The notes beneath the pieces were generated by a model. The model was not told the DNA's origin, ran no database searches, and was given only the letters and a program-made list of their open reading frames with translations. DNA of 64,000 nucleotides from DAOUJW01 sp034422115 (GTDB taxonomy: Bacteria > Chloroflexota > Dehalococcoidia > Lucifugimonadales > UBA2985): the NCBI GenBank assembly GCA_034422115.1, contig DAOUJW010000025.1, positions 62,001-126,000 of the forward strand. The letters run 5' to 3'. This document shows positions 25,500 to 33,180 of this stretch, piece by piece. A program made the translations under genes and the position numbers. Within the stretch, counting starts at the first letter, position 1, and every line of letters starts with the position of its first letter.

Positions 25500-26864
25500 C
25501 TAATCACCAAGGGCAGACTTCAGCGACGCCAGCAGGGCGTCCTCCTCCGACGGGAGCACCGTGCGGGGGTCCAGGAGCACGCGGTCGTCCTCTATCCGGG
25601 CGATGACCGGAGTGTCGGCGTCTCTGAGCCGTTTGGCAAGGCCCTGCGCGCCATCTGTTTCAATGGACAGCAGCCATGTCGGGATGCTCTCTCCCGGCAG
25701 GCTGCCCCCGCCTATGGCGGACAGCCCCTGTACAACCTGGGCCGTATCGCCGACGGCGTTCTGCCAGCCGCGGGCCCGCGCCTCCAGCGTCTCCGGGGGA
25801 GTGGAGATCATCCTCCAGGCGGGTATCTTTTGAAGCGCCTCGCCCTTGAGGTAGTGGAGAAGCGTCGCGGTGAGGGCCGCCAGGCTCAGCTTGTCGATGC
25901 GCACGGCCCTGGTGAGGGGATGCCTTGCCAGGCGCGTCACCCACTGCCTCTTGCCTGCCACGATGCCGGCCTGGGGGCCTCCCAGTAGCTTGTCGCCGGA
26001 GAAGAAGACCAGGTCTGCGCCCGCCGCGATGCTGTCCTGCACCATAGGCTCGACGGCCAGCCCGAACTGAGTCGTGTCCAGAAGGCAGCCGCTGCCCTGG
26101 TCGTGGAGGATGGGGATGCCGCGGCCGGCGCCAAGGGCCGCAAGCTCCTCCACACTCGCCTCGTGGGTAAAGCCAATGACGCGGAAGTTGCTGGTGTGCA
26201 CCTTAAGCATGGCGGCAGTTTCTGGAGTCAAGGCGCTTTCGTAGTCGGCCACGTAGGTGCGGTTGGTTGTGCCCACCTCCACCAGTGCCGCGCCGCTCTG
26301 CTTCAGCACGTCCGGGATGCGGAAGCCGCCGCCAATCTCCACGGCCTCACCCCTGGACACGATGACCTCCCTGCCGTTGGCAATGGCCGAGAGGCCCAGC
26401 AGCACGGCGGAGGCGTTGTTGTTCACAACCAGGGCCGCCTCCGCGCCGGTTATCTGGCAAAGCAAGGACTCGACGTGGGCCTGGCGGGAGCCCCTGGCCC
26501 CGTCTTCGAGGTTTAGCTCCAGGTCGGTGTATCCCCTCGCGGCCTGGAGCATGGCCTCCACGGCCTCGTCGCTGAGGGGCGAGCGCCCCAGGTTGGTGTG
26601 AAGCACGACGCCGGTGGCGTTGATAAGTGGCCTTGGTTTGGGACTCCATAGGAAGGCGGCTTCAGAGGCCATGTCTTTAACAAGCTCATCGAAAGTCGGG
26701 GCGGTCTTGCCATTGGCTACGTCCTGGCGCACCCGATCCAGTGACTTGCGCACCAGGTAGACCAGTGGCTCTCTTGAGTAGACGTCGATCAGCTCCTGGA
26801 CGCGGCCGTCCGATAGGAGTTTCTCAACGCTGGGTATGCTGCGGTAGCCGGTGGTCATGGGCAT
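25500..26864 (-). CDS. selA: L-seryl-tRNA(Sec) selenium transferase
   Basis: This 454-residue PLP enzyme converts seryl-tRNA(Sec) to selenocysteinyl-tRNA(Sec). Features are PRPLINATGVVLHTNLGRSPLS, NNNASAVLL, HDQGSGCLLDT and the PLP-lysine site FFSGDKLLGGPQAG. Length is standard for bacterial SelA. In many genomes selB follows selA, but here selA stands alone between fabF and an M50 protease, and no selB, selD or tRNA-Sec is in the window. It implies selenoproteins elsewhere in the genome. Confidence 0.93.
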   Translation of the reverse strand: MPMTTGYRSIPSVEKLLSDGRVQELIDVYSREPLVYLVRKSLDRVRQDVANGKTAPTFDELVKDMASEAAFLWSPKPRPLINATGVVLHTNLGRSPLSDEAVEAMLQAARGYTDLELNLEDGARGSRQAHVESLLCQITGAEAALVVNNNASAVLLGLSAIANGREVIVSRGEAVEIGGGFRIPDVLKQSGAALVEVGTTNRTYVADYESALTPETAAMLKVHTSNFRVIGFTHEASVEELAALGAGRGIPILHDQGSGCLLDTTQFGLAVEPMVQDSIAAGADLVFFSGDKLLGGPQAGIVAGKRQWVTRLARHPLTRAVRIDKLSLAALTATLLHYLKGEALQKIPAWRMISTPPETLEARARGWQNAVGDTAQVVQGLSAIGGGSLPGESIPTWLLSIETDGAQGLAKRLRDADTPVIARIEDDRVLLDPRTVLPSEEDALLASLKSALGD

Positions 26865-26999
26865 ACTGCTCCTGGGATTTGGCCCATTCTAGCACACGCG
26901 GGGATGGGGGCGCGTCGTAGGTTCGCGAACCGCCCCTATGAAGTCATTACCATGAAAGCATCTGGTGGGGATTAGCGGCCCCAACCCCAGCGGCTCTGG

Positions 27000-27019
27000 A
27001 TTCCTGCCTCCGCAGGAAT
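27000..27019. repeat. Single hairpin of repeat family A
   Basis: ATTCCTGC and GCAGGAAT enclose CTCC in the gap between the divergent selA and M50 protease genes. A TATAAT at 27086-27091, preceded by TG, may be the -10 element for the protease gene; no good -35 is seen. Confidence 0.5.
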
Positions 27020-27122
27020 GGTCTGTGTGGGAAAGTGGCGACCAATCCCAACCACCTCTCCATAGCCTTAGCCACAGGCTCACTGTATAATACCCGCATC
27101 TCTGAACCGACCATTCTCCAAC

Positions 27123-27839
27123 GTGATACTCAGAAACATCGACCTTCTATTTGACGACCCGCTACGGTTTGTCTTTGTTTTAGCTACCTCCCTGGCCACA
27201 GCGGGCGTCGCGCTGCTCATAGGCATCACCGTCCACGAGTTCAGCCACGCGGCACTGGCCCACCGCCTGGGTGACGACACCGCCCGGCGTCTGGGCAGGC
27301 TCTCCCTCAACCCCGTGAGGCATCTGGACCCGGCGGGGACCATACTGCTTCTGCTGGTGGGCTTTGGCTGGGGCAAGCCGGTGCCTGTGAGCCCGAACCG
27401 GCTTCGGGGCAATCCCTGGACCGGTATGTCGGTAGTCGCGGGCGCGGGGCCGGTGTCCAACGTGATGACGGCGGCGGTATGCGCCGTACCCATACGCCTG
27501 GGGCTGGTGCCCTGGCACTCGCCCTTCTACTTCAGAGGCTTGCAGGGGCAGGGGTTGGAGGGTCTCGCGGCGGACCTCCTGGGGTTCGTCATCTTCTACA
27601 ATATCATCCTTGCCGTGTTCAACCTCATTCCCCTGTTTCCCCTGGACGGCTCCAAGGTGGCCCTTGGCATCCTGCCGTCCTCCATCGCCGCAAAGATGGT
27701 CCGGTTCGAGGCCTCCGGCCCGGCCATTCTGATAACGATCATTGCCATTGACATGATTACGGACCTGAATTTGCTCTGGAGGGTTCTAAATCCCCTCGTC
27801 GATGTGGTAGGCTGGATGGTAATGGGGCGCGCTCTCTAG
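27123..27839 (+). CDS. M50 family site-2-type metalloprotease
   Basis: This 238-residue membrane protein has the zinc-binding HEFSH motif (residues 38-42) in its second membrane span. The second active-site segment is NLIPLFPLDGSK near 173-184, characteristic of site-2 protease relatives of the short SREBP-like subgroup. It has five or six membrane spans. Relatives cut membrane-bound substrates such as anti-sigma factors, but none is nearby. It starts at GTG. Confidence 0.85.
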   Translation: MILRNIDLLFDDPLRFVFVLATSLATAGVALLIGITVHEFSHAALAHRLGDDTARRLGRLSLNPVRHLDPAGTILLLLVGFGWGKPVPVSPNRLRGNPWTGMSVVAGAGPVSNVMTAAVCAVPIRLGLVPWHSPFYFRGLQGQGLEGLAADLLGFVIFYNIILAVFNLIPLFPLDGSKVALGILPSSIAAKMVRFEASGPAILITIIAIDMITDLNLLWRVLNPLVDVVGWMVMGRAL

Positions 27840-27880
27840 AGTGAGCCGCGTATCGGGGCGCAAGAGCAAGGAGGCACGCA

Positions 27881-28882
27881 GTGGACAAGATAACGATTAT
27901 CGGCACCGGTCTCATCGGGACCTCCCTTGGCATGGCCCTGAAGAGGGCGCAGATAAAGGCGGAGATTGTGGGCAGCGACAGGGACAGGGGAATAGCTAAC
28001 CGCGCGCAGAAGATGGGCGGCGCCGATTCGACCGAGACGAATCCTCTCAGGGCGGTGAAGGGCGCCAAGGTGGTGGTCATCGCCACGCCCATAAGCACCA
28101 TAGAGGAGATCATGAAGCTCATTGGGCCGGAGCTGGAGGAGGGGTGCGTGGTGACCGACACCGGCAGCACCAAGGTCTCCGTGCTCAAGTGGGCCGAGGA
28201 GCATCTGCCGTCCGGGGTGAGCTTTGTGGGCGGGCATCCAATGGCCGGCAAGGAGATTTCCGGCCCGGACGCGGCGCAGGCCGACCTCTTTCAGGGCGCC
28301 ACCTACTGCCTCATGCCAGCCAGAGGCACCGGGCAGGACGCCCTTGGCGCGGTTGTGAACATGGTGGAGGCCATGGGCGCAAAGCCATACTTCATAGACC
28401 CCGTGGAGCACGACAGCTTCGTCGGCGCGGTGAGCCACCTGCCGATGATTCTCTCTACAGTGCTCACCAGAGTCGCCTCCAGCAGCCCGTCGTGGCCGGA
28501 GATCGCCAAGTTGGCCTCCTCCGGCTTCAGGGACGTCAGCCGCCTTGCATCCCAGGAACCGACTATGAACCGTGACATCTGCATAACCAACCAGGACGGG
28601 CTTGTGCACTGGGTCGACGAGTTCATCAAGGAGCTGTACACCTTCAGGAACCTGGTGAAGGAGGGCACGGACAAGGACCTGGTGGACGCCTTTGACGCCG
28701 CCTGGGAGGCCCGTGACAGGTGGGTCCAGAATAAGGTGACGACCCCGGCGTCGCACCCGCAGGTGGACATTCCCACGACCGCCGAGACTATGGGCGGAAT
28801 GCTCCTGGGGGACAGGGCCGCCAGCCGCGTCCGCGAGATGATGGACTGGTACCGGGACGATGACAGGAGGAAGCGGAGGTAA
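27881..28882 (+). CDS. tyrA: Prephenate dehydrogenase
   Basis: This 333-residue NAD(P)-dependent enzyme oxidises prephenate on the way to tyrosine. The Rossmann start is IIGTGLIGTSLG. The substrate side has GGHPMAGKEISG and AVSHLPMIL, with the conserved catalytic and binding His. GTG is the start, with AAGGAGG upstream. aroA begins five bases after the stop, so the two form a shikimate/aromatic operon. No fused chorismate mutase or ACT domain is seen. Confidence 0.9.
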   Translation: MDKITIIGTGLIGTSLGMALKRAQIKAEIVGSDRDRGIANRAQKMGGADSTETNPLRAVKGAKVVVIATPISTIEEIMKLIGPELEEGCVVTDTGSTKVSVLKWAEEHLPSGVSFVGGHPMAGKEISGPDAAQADLFQGATYCLMPARGTGQDALGAVVNMVEAMGAKPYFIDPVEHDSFVGAVSHLPMILSTVLTRVASSSPSWPEIAKLASSGFRDVSRLASQEPTMNRDICITNQDGLVHWVDEFIKELYTFRNLVKEGTDKDLVDAFDAAWEARDRWVQNKVTTPASHPQVDIPTTAETMGGMLLGDRAASRVREMMDWYRDDDRRKRR

Positions 28883-28887
28883 GGGCT

Positions 28888-30198
28888 ATGAAACGATCAG
28901 TCTCTCAAGCCAGGGCGCTTTCAGGCGACATATCGCCGCCCGCCGACAAGTCCGTCTCCCACAGGGCGGCCATTCTCAACAGCCTCGCCGCGGGCGAGGC
29001 CGTCATCGACAACTACTCCGAAGGGCAGGACTGCCGCTCCACCCTCCGATGCCTGCAGGCCCTGGGCGTATCTGCAGAGCGAATTGCGCCTGAGAACAGC
29101 CCCACCGGGACGCCGCAGCTCAGGCTCACGTCCCCCGGACTGGAGGGCCTCACCGAGCCCGGCGACGTGCTGAACGCCGAGAACAGCGGCACAACAATGC
29201 GGTTCATCATGGGGCTGCTGGCTTCCACGCCCTTTGTGTCCGTGGTGAACGGAGACCGCTCCCTGCGCACCAGGCCAATGGCGCGGATAGTCCAGCCCCT
29301 TCGCCAGATGGGCGCGGAGGTCATGGGCCGCGGCGGCGACTCCCTGGCGCCCCTGACCGTCAGGGGAGGGGCGCTCAACGGCATTGAGTACGATATGCCC
29401 GTTGCCAGTGCCCAGGTTAAGTCTTCGCTGATAATCGCGTCCCTCTTCGCCCAGGGCGAGACCATGCTGCGCCAGCCCGCCCTGTCCAGAGACCACACGG
29501 AGCGAATGCTGGGGGCTATGGGAGCCACCATAGTCGAGGACGGGCGGACCCTGGTGGTGAAGCCCGGCTCCGACCTGAAACCCCTGGACGTTAAGGTGTC
29601 CGGCGACATAAGCTCCGCGGCCTTCTGGCTGGTGGCGGCGGCCGCTCACCCCAACGCCCGGGTCAGGCTGACCAACGTGGGCGTCAACCCCAGCCGCGCA
29701 GAAGTGCTGGAGATACTGAGGGCAATGGGCGCGAACATAACGCTGGAGAACCCCCGCGTTGAGGGCGGAGAGCCGGTCGCGGACATATACGTGGAGTCCG
29801 GCCAGCTTCACGGCGTGGAGATTGCCGGAGACCAGATACCCATAGCCCAGGACGAGATCCCGGCGTTGGCCCTTGCCGCCTGCTTCGCAGAGGGCAGGAC
29901 GGTCATCAGGGACGCCCAGGAGCTGCGTGTCAAGGAGTCGGACAGGATAAGCGCCACGGCCAGGGAGTTGAACAAGCTGGGCGCGAAGATTGAGGAGCTT
30001 CCGGACGGCATGATAATCGAAGGCACGGGCTCGCTGAAGGGCGGCGCCGCCCGGAGCCACGGAGACCATCGCTTGGCGATGACCCTGGGCGTAGCCGGAC
30101 TGCTCGCGGAGAACGACGTGGCGATTTCGGGGGCGGAAGTCGTGGACGTGTCCTACCCCGGATTCTGGCAGGACCTGGAAGTCCTGACAAGCGAGTGA
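28888..30198 (+). CDS. aroA: 3-phosphoshikimate 1-carboxyvinyltransferase (EPSP synthase)
   Basis: The 436-residue enzyme joins PEP to shikimate-3-phosphate. Recognisable parts are PPADKSVSHRAAIL near the start, NAENSGTTMRFIMGLL, PVASAQVKSSLI, and LRVKESDRISATARELNKLGA near the end. Length is standard. It is translationally close to tyrA and gmk, so three genes probably share one transcript. Confidence 0.95.
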   Translation: MKRSVSQARALSGDISPPADKSVSHRAAILNSLAAGEAVIDNYSEGQDCRSTLRCLQALGVSAERIAPENSPTGTPQLRLTSPGLEGLTEPGDVLNAENSGTTMRFIMGLLASTPFVSVVNGDRSLRTRPMARIVQPLRQMGAEVMGRGGDSLAPLTVRGGALNGIEYDMPVASAQVKSSLIIASLFAQGETMLRQPALSRDHTERMLGAMGATIVEDGRTLVVKPGSDLKPLDVKVSGDISSAAFWLVAAAAHPNARVRLTNVGVNPSRAEVLEILRAMGANITLENPRVEGGEPVADIYVESGQLHGVEIAGDQIPIAQDEIPALALAACFAEGRTVIRDAQELRVKESDRISATARELNKLGAKIEELPDGMIIEGTGSLKGGAARSHGDHRLAMTLGVAGLLAENDVAISGAEVVDVSYPGFWQDLEVLTSE

Positions 30199-30211
30199 GA
30201 AAGGGGCAGCC

Positions 30212-30835
30212 TTGAGACCCACAGAAGAGCACCTTTACGACATGCCAACCCCCGGGCCGATGCTGGTGGTCCTGTCAGGCCCGTCAGGCGTGGGCAAGGA
30301 CTCGGTGCTGAGGGAGCTCAGGGAGCTTGACCAGAACTGGCACTTCACCGTCACGGCCACCACGCGCATGCAGAGGCCGGGGGAAGAGGACGGCGTAGAC
30401 TATCTGTTCATGGACAGGGACACCTTTCACCAGATGGTGCGGGAGGACGACTTCTTGGAGTGCGCCCAGGTGTACGGCAACTGGTACGGCGTCCCCAAGT
30501 CCCAGGTGAAGGACGCCATGGACAACGGCATGGACGTGATTATGAAGACGGACGTGCAGGGCGCGGCGACCATCAAGGACCTTGCGCCCGGCGGGATATT
30601 CATATTCCTGATGCCTCCATCTCCCCAGGAGCTTGAGCGCCGGCTGCGTGAGCGAAAGACGGAGACCACTCCTGACCTGGAGCTTCGCATCCGCACGGCC
30701 ATGGACGAGATGCGGCAGCTGTCTCTTTTTGAGTACGTGGTGGTGAACGACGACCTGCATGAGGCGGTGGAGCAGATCAGGGCCATCATCACTGCGGAGA
30801 AGTGCCACATACCGCCTCGCTGGGTGTACCTGTGA
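30212..30835 (+). CDS. gmk: Guanylate kinase
   Basis: This 207-residue enzyme phosphorylates GMP to GDP. It has the P-loop GPSGVGKDS and the GMP-binding stretch with TTRMQRPGEEDGVDYLFMDRDTF. The TTG at 30212 has AAGGGG upstream; an ATG at 30242 would start ten residues later, close to the usual N-terminus, and is the alternative. It follows aroA by 13 bases. Confidence 0.92.
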   Translation: MRPTEEHLYDMPTPGPMLVVLSGPSGVGKDSVLRELRELDQNWHFTVTATTRMQRPGEEDGVDYLFMDRDTFHQMVREDDFLECAQVYGNWYGVPKSQVKDAMDNGMDVIMKTDVQGAATIKDLAPGGIFIFLMPPSPQELERRLRERKTETTPDLELRIRTAMDEMRQLSLFEYVVVNDDLHEAVEQIRAIITAEKCHIPPRWVYL

Positions 30836-30885
30836 TGTGCGCAGCTATGCCCGGCCGCAGAGTGCCCAACACAGAAGAACAAGGG

Positions 30886-31060
30886 TATTCTCGGGGTGGT
30901 TGGTAATGGCAACGCCCGTAGTGAACACCGCCTCTTGCCCGCTCATGGTGAGCCTGTCGAACCATTTGAGCGGGCATACAACAGCCGTGAGGCTCCCGCT
31001 CACACCCTTCGACAAGCTCAGGGTGAGCGGGAAACGAGGTTTATCAGTACATGTCTGTTG
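30886..31060. repeat. Three-hairpin dispersed repeat (family B), copy 2
   Basis: It begins with GGTATTCTC and a GTTGGTAATGGCAACGCC hairpin. The CCCGCTCATGGTGAGCCTGT hairpin (30938-30975) and a third hairpin ending GGTGAGCGGG (30994-31031) follow. It fills the gap between gmk and the first Rieske gene. Confidence 0.7.
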
Positions 31061-31116
31061 TGGCGAGGAGGAGTACCAACACGTTTAGGAAATACTAGAA
31101 ACGCTGGAGGTTGACC

Positions 31117-31431
31117 TTGGCGGATTACGTTAAAGTAGCCAGTACCAATGACCTGTCTCCGGGAGACCTGTTGCTGGTTGACCTGGACGGCGAGCGCGTC
31201 GTCCTGGCCAACTCTGAAGGCACGATATACGCCCTGGCTGAGCTGTGCACCCACGCGGAGTGCCCCCTCTCCGATGGCGACCTGGACGGCGAGGAGCTTG
31301 TGTGCCCGTGCCACGGGAGCCGCTTCAATGTGAAGACCGGCGAGGTCCTCAGCCTCCCCGCCAACGAGCCGCTGGCTACCTACAGCGTCCAGATAGAAGG
31401 CTCCGACGTTCTGATTGCCCCGGCGGATTAG
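31117..31431 (+). CDS. Rieske [2Fe-2S] protein 1, with disulfide cysteines
   Basis: This small 104-residue Rieske protein carries cluster ligands Cys44-His46 and Cys63-His66 (CTHAEC / CPCHGS). Extra cysteines at 49 and 65 match the disulfide pair of bc1-type Rieske proteins. It is soluble, with no membrane anchor, which points to a ferredoxin or electron-carrier role. A GGAGG lies directly before a TTG at 31111, which is too close; the next TTG at 31117 has six-base spacing and is chosen. The neighbouring gene is a tandem copy. Confidence 0.85.
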   Translation: MADYVKVASTNDLSPGDLLLVDLDGERVVLANSEGTIYALAELCTHAECPLSDGDLDGEELVCPCHGSRFNVKTGEVLSLPANEPLATYSVQIEGSDVLIAPAD

Positions 31432-31488
31432 ATCCTTCATCCCGTCATTACAGATGGGTGTACCTGTAGAAGACGCCGGAGGTTGACC

Positions 31489-31803
31489 TTGGCGGATTTT
31501 GTGAAGGTAGCCAGTATCGATGACCTGCCAGCCGGGGGCCTGATGCTGGTTGACCTGGACGGCGAACGGGTTGTCCTGGCCAACGCCGGGGGCCGGATTT
31601 ACGCCCTGGCGGAGCTTTGCACCCACGTGGCGCGCCCCCTGTCGGAGGGCGACCTGGACGGCGAGGAGTTGGTGTGCCCCTTCCACGGGAGCAGATTCGA
31701 CGTAAGGAGCGGAGAGGCCCTCACCCTGCCCGCCAATGAGCCTCTGGCGGTCTACAAGGTCAAGATCGAAGGCTCCGACGTTCTGATTGCCCCGGCGGGC
31801 TAG
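31489..31803 (+). CDS. Rieske [2Fe-2S] protein 2, lacking the disulfide cysteines
   Basis: This 104-residue tandem paralogue of the preceding gene shares GGAGG-TTGACC-TTG at the start and an almost identical 3' end. Cluster ligands Cys44, His46, Cys63 and His66 are intact. Positions 49 and 65 are Arg and Phe (CTHVAR / CPFHGS), so no disulfide can form. This resembles Rieske-type ferredoxins of oxygenase systems. The two copies probably differ in redox potential. No oxygenase or partner is adjacent. Confidence 0.85.
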   Translation: MADFVKVASIDDLPAGGLMLVDLDGERVVLANAGGRIYALAELCTHVARPLSEGDLDGEELVCPFHGSRFDVRSGEALTLPANEPLAVYKVKIEGSDVLIAPAG

Positions 31804-31815
31804 GTTCCTTCATCC

Positions 31816-31891
31816 CGTCATTCCTGCGGAAGCAGGAATCTAGGGCGTCTGATGTTGAGGGAAATAGATTCCCGCTTTCGCGAGAATGACG
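31816..31891. repeat. Paired hairpin repeat (family A)
   Basis: CGTCATTCCTGCGGAAGCAGG and a weaker mirror unit (CCCGCTTTCGCGAGAATGAC) lie in the convergent gap after the second Rieske gene. Confidence 0.65.
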
Positions 31892-31970
31892 AGAAACGTA
31901 CTTCTTTCGGAATGTCACCGTAGTTGTGCAAAGGTCTCAGAAAGCAGGAACGACGTATTTGGAAGTTCTC

Positions 31971-32669
31971 TCAGGAAGAGAGGCGGGTCACTGCGATGGG
32001 GTTGAAGCTCGTGCCGTGGTCGTAGTGGTCCAGGCCCTCGCGCTTCTTAATCCACGCGACAACCGCGTAGGTCAGGGGAGTGGCGGCGGCCTCGTAGATG
32101 ACCTTGGCCGTCCACTGGGTCAGCACCAGGCGCACCAGCGCCACGTCCGAGCCGGCAAATGCCAGGGTTATGAACACGGCGGAGTCCAGCCCCTGCCCGA
32201 TTATCGTTGAGCTGATGGTCCGGCTCCACAGCCATCGGCCCTGGGTCCATATCTTCATCTTGGCCAGGATAGTTGAGTTGGCCAGCTCTCCTATAAGGTA
32301 GGCCACGAAAGAGGCCATGAGCAGCCGGGGCGTGTAGCCGAGTATCGAGTCGTAGGCTTCCTGTCCTCCCCAGAATGAGGCCGGGGTCAGAAGGCCGCCC
32401 ACCCAGATGGCCGCCACGGCCACCAGGTTGCACAGGAATCCCAGCCAGATGACGGCGCGGGCCTGCCGGTAGCCGTACACCTCAGTGAGGATGTCCCCGA
32501 TTATGTAGCTGAGGGGGAATATGACTATGGCCGCGGGCAGGACGTGACCAAAGATGACCACCAGCTTGACGGCTATGATGTTGGCGGTGATGAGGCAGGT
32601 GATGAACAGGCCCGTCACCACCATGAAGGTGGGCGTCAATCTCAGCTGACCTGAGGAGTTTGCGACCAC
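31971..32669 (-). CDS. yhhQ: VUT family queuosine precursor transporter
   Basis: This 232-residue membrane protein has six or so spans and belongs to the YhhQ/VUT family that imports queuosine precursors. Features are FPLSYIIGDILTEVYGYRQAR and ASFVAYLIGELANS. The open frame extends further upstream inside queF, but a GTG at 32669 has GGAGG at six bases and sits one base before the queF stop, so it is the start. Coupling with queF supports the queuosine role. Confidence 0.88.
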   Translation of the reverse strand: MVANSSGQLRLTPTFMVVTGLFITCLITANIIAVKLVVIFGHVLPAAIVIFPLSYIIGDILTEVYGYRQARAVIWLGFLCNLVAVAAIWVGGLLTPASFWGGQEAYDSILGYTPRLLMASFVAYLIGELANSTILAKMKIWTQGRWLWSRTISSTIIGQGLDSAVFITLAFAGSDVALVRLVLTQWTAKVIYEAAATPLTYAVVAWIKKREGLDHYDHGTSFNPIAVTRLSS

Positions 32670-32670
32670 A

Positions 32671-33099
32671 CTAGGCCTCCGGTGAGGGGTACGCCACGTC
32701 CACGGAGGTGTGGAGGCCGCCCCGGGTCTTGTAGTCCAGGGTGATTGCCATGCGGCGGGGCCGGCAGGCGGCCACCAGGTCTTGCAGGATGCGGCTGGCG
32801 GCGTGCTCCTGCACAATGCCAACCTGCCTGTAGGAGAGCAGGTAGTACTTCAGGGACTTCAGCTCCAGCAGCTTTGTGTCGGGAACGTACCTGATGATAA
32901 GCGTTCCGAAGTCCGGGAGGCCGGTCCAGGGGCACACGGCGGTGAACTCGTCGCTGTCAATGGCTATCTCGCTCTCCTGCTCCGGGTACTCGTAGTCAAA
33001 GGCCAGCAGACATGAGGCGTCGATGGCCTCCTCACCCTGCATCTCGTAGGTGTGCTCCAGCTTGGCGTACGCCTCGCTCAGGCTGTCCAGGCTAGTCAT
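32671..33099 (-). CDS. queF: NADPH-dependent 7-cyano-7-deazaguanine reductase
   Basis: This 142-residue short-type QueF reduces preQ0 to preQ1 in queuosine synthesis. The active-site segment FTAVCPWTGLPDFG gives Cys56 and Asp63, and ELKSLKYYLLSYR is the QueF motif. Its stop almost touches the yhhQ start. A TATAAT (minus strand) near 33134-33139 may be the -10 element. I looked for a preQ1 riboswitch in the short leader and saw none. Confidence 0.92.
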   Translation of the reverse strand: MTSLDSLSEAYAKLEHTYEMQGEEAIDASCLLAFDYEYPEQESEIAIDSDEFTAVCPWTGLPDFGTLIIRYVPDTKLLELKSLKYYLLSYRQVGIVQEHAASRILQDLVAACRPRRMAITLDYKTRGGLHTSVDVAYPSPEA

Positions 33100-33180
33100 T
33101 CGCGGCCCCCTTTACGGAATTCATGGCGGGTATATTATACGCTCTTGCTTTGGGCGGGAAGCCCTGCCAGGCGGATCAAC

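Noticed and set aside
32670..32822. N-terminal extension of the yhhQ frame
   Set aside because: The extension overlaps queF in another frame and is not membrane-like. A GTG at 32669 with well-placed GGAGG gives a normal YhhQ.
33100..33140. preQ1 riboswitch upstream of queF
   Set aside because: The leader is only about 35 bases and lacks the A-rich tail and paired stem expected of preQ1 classes.
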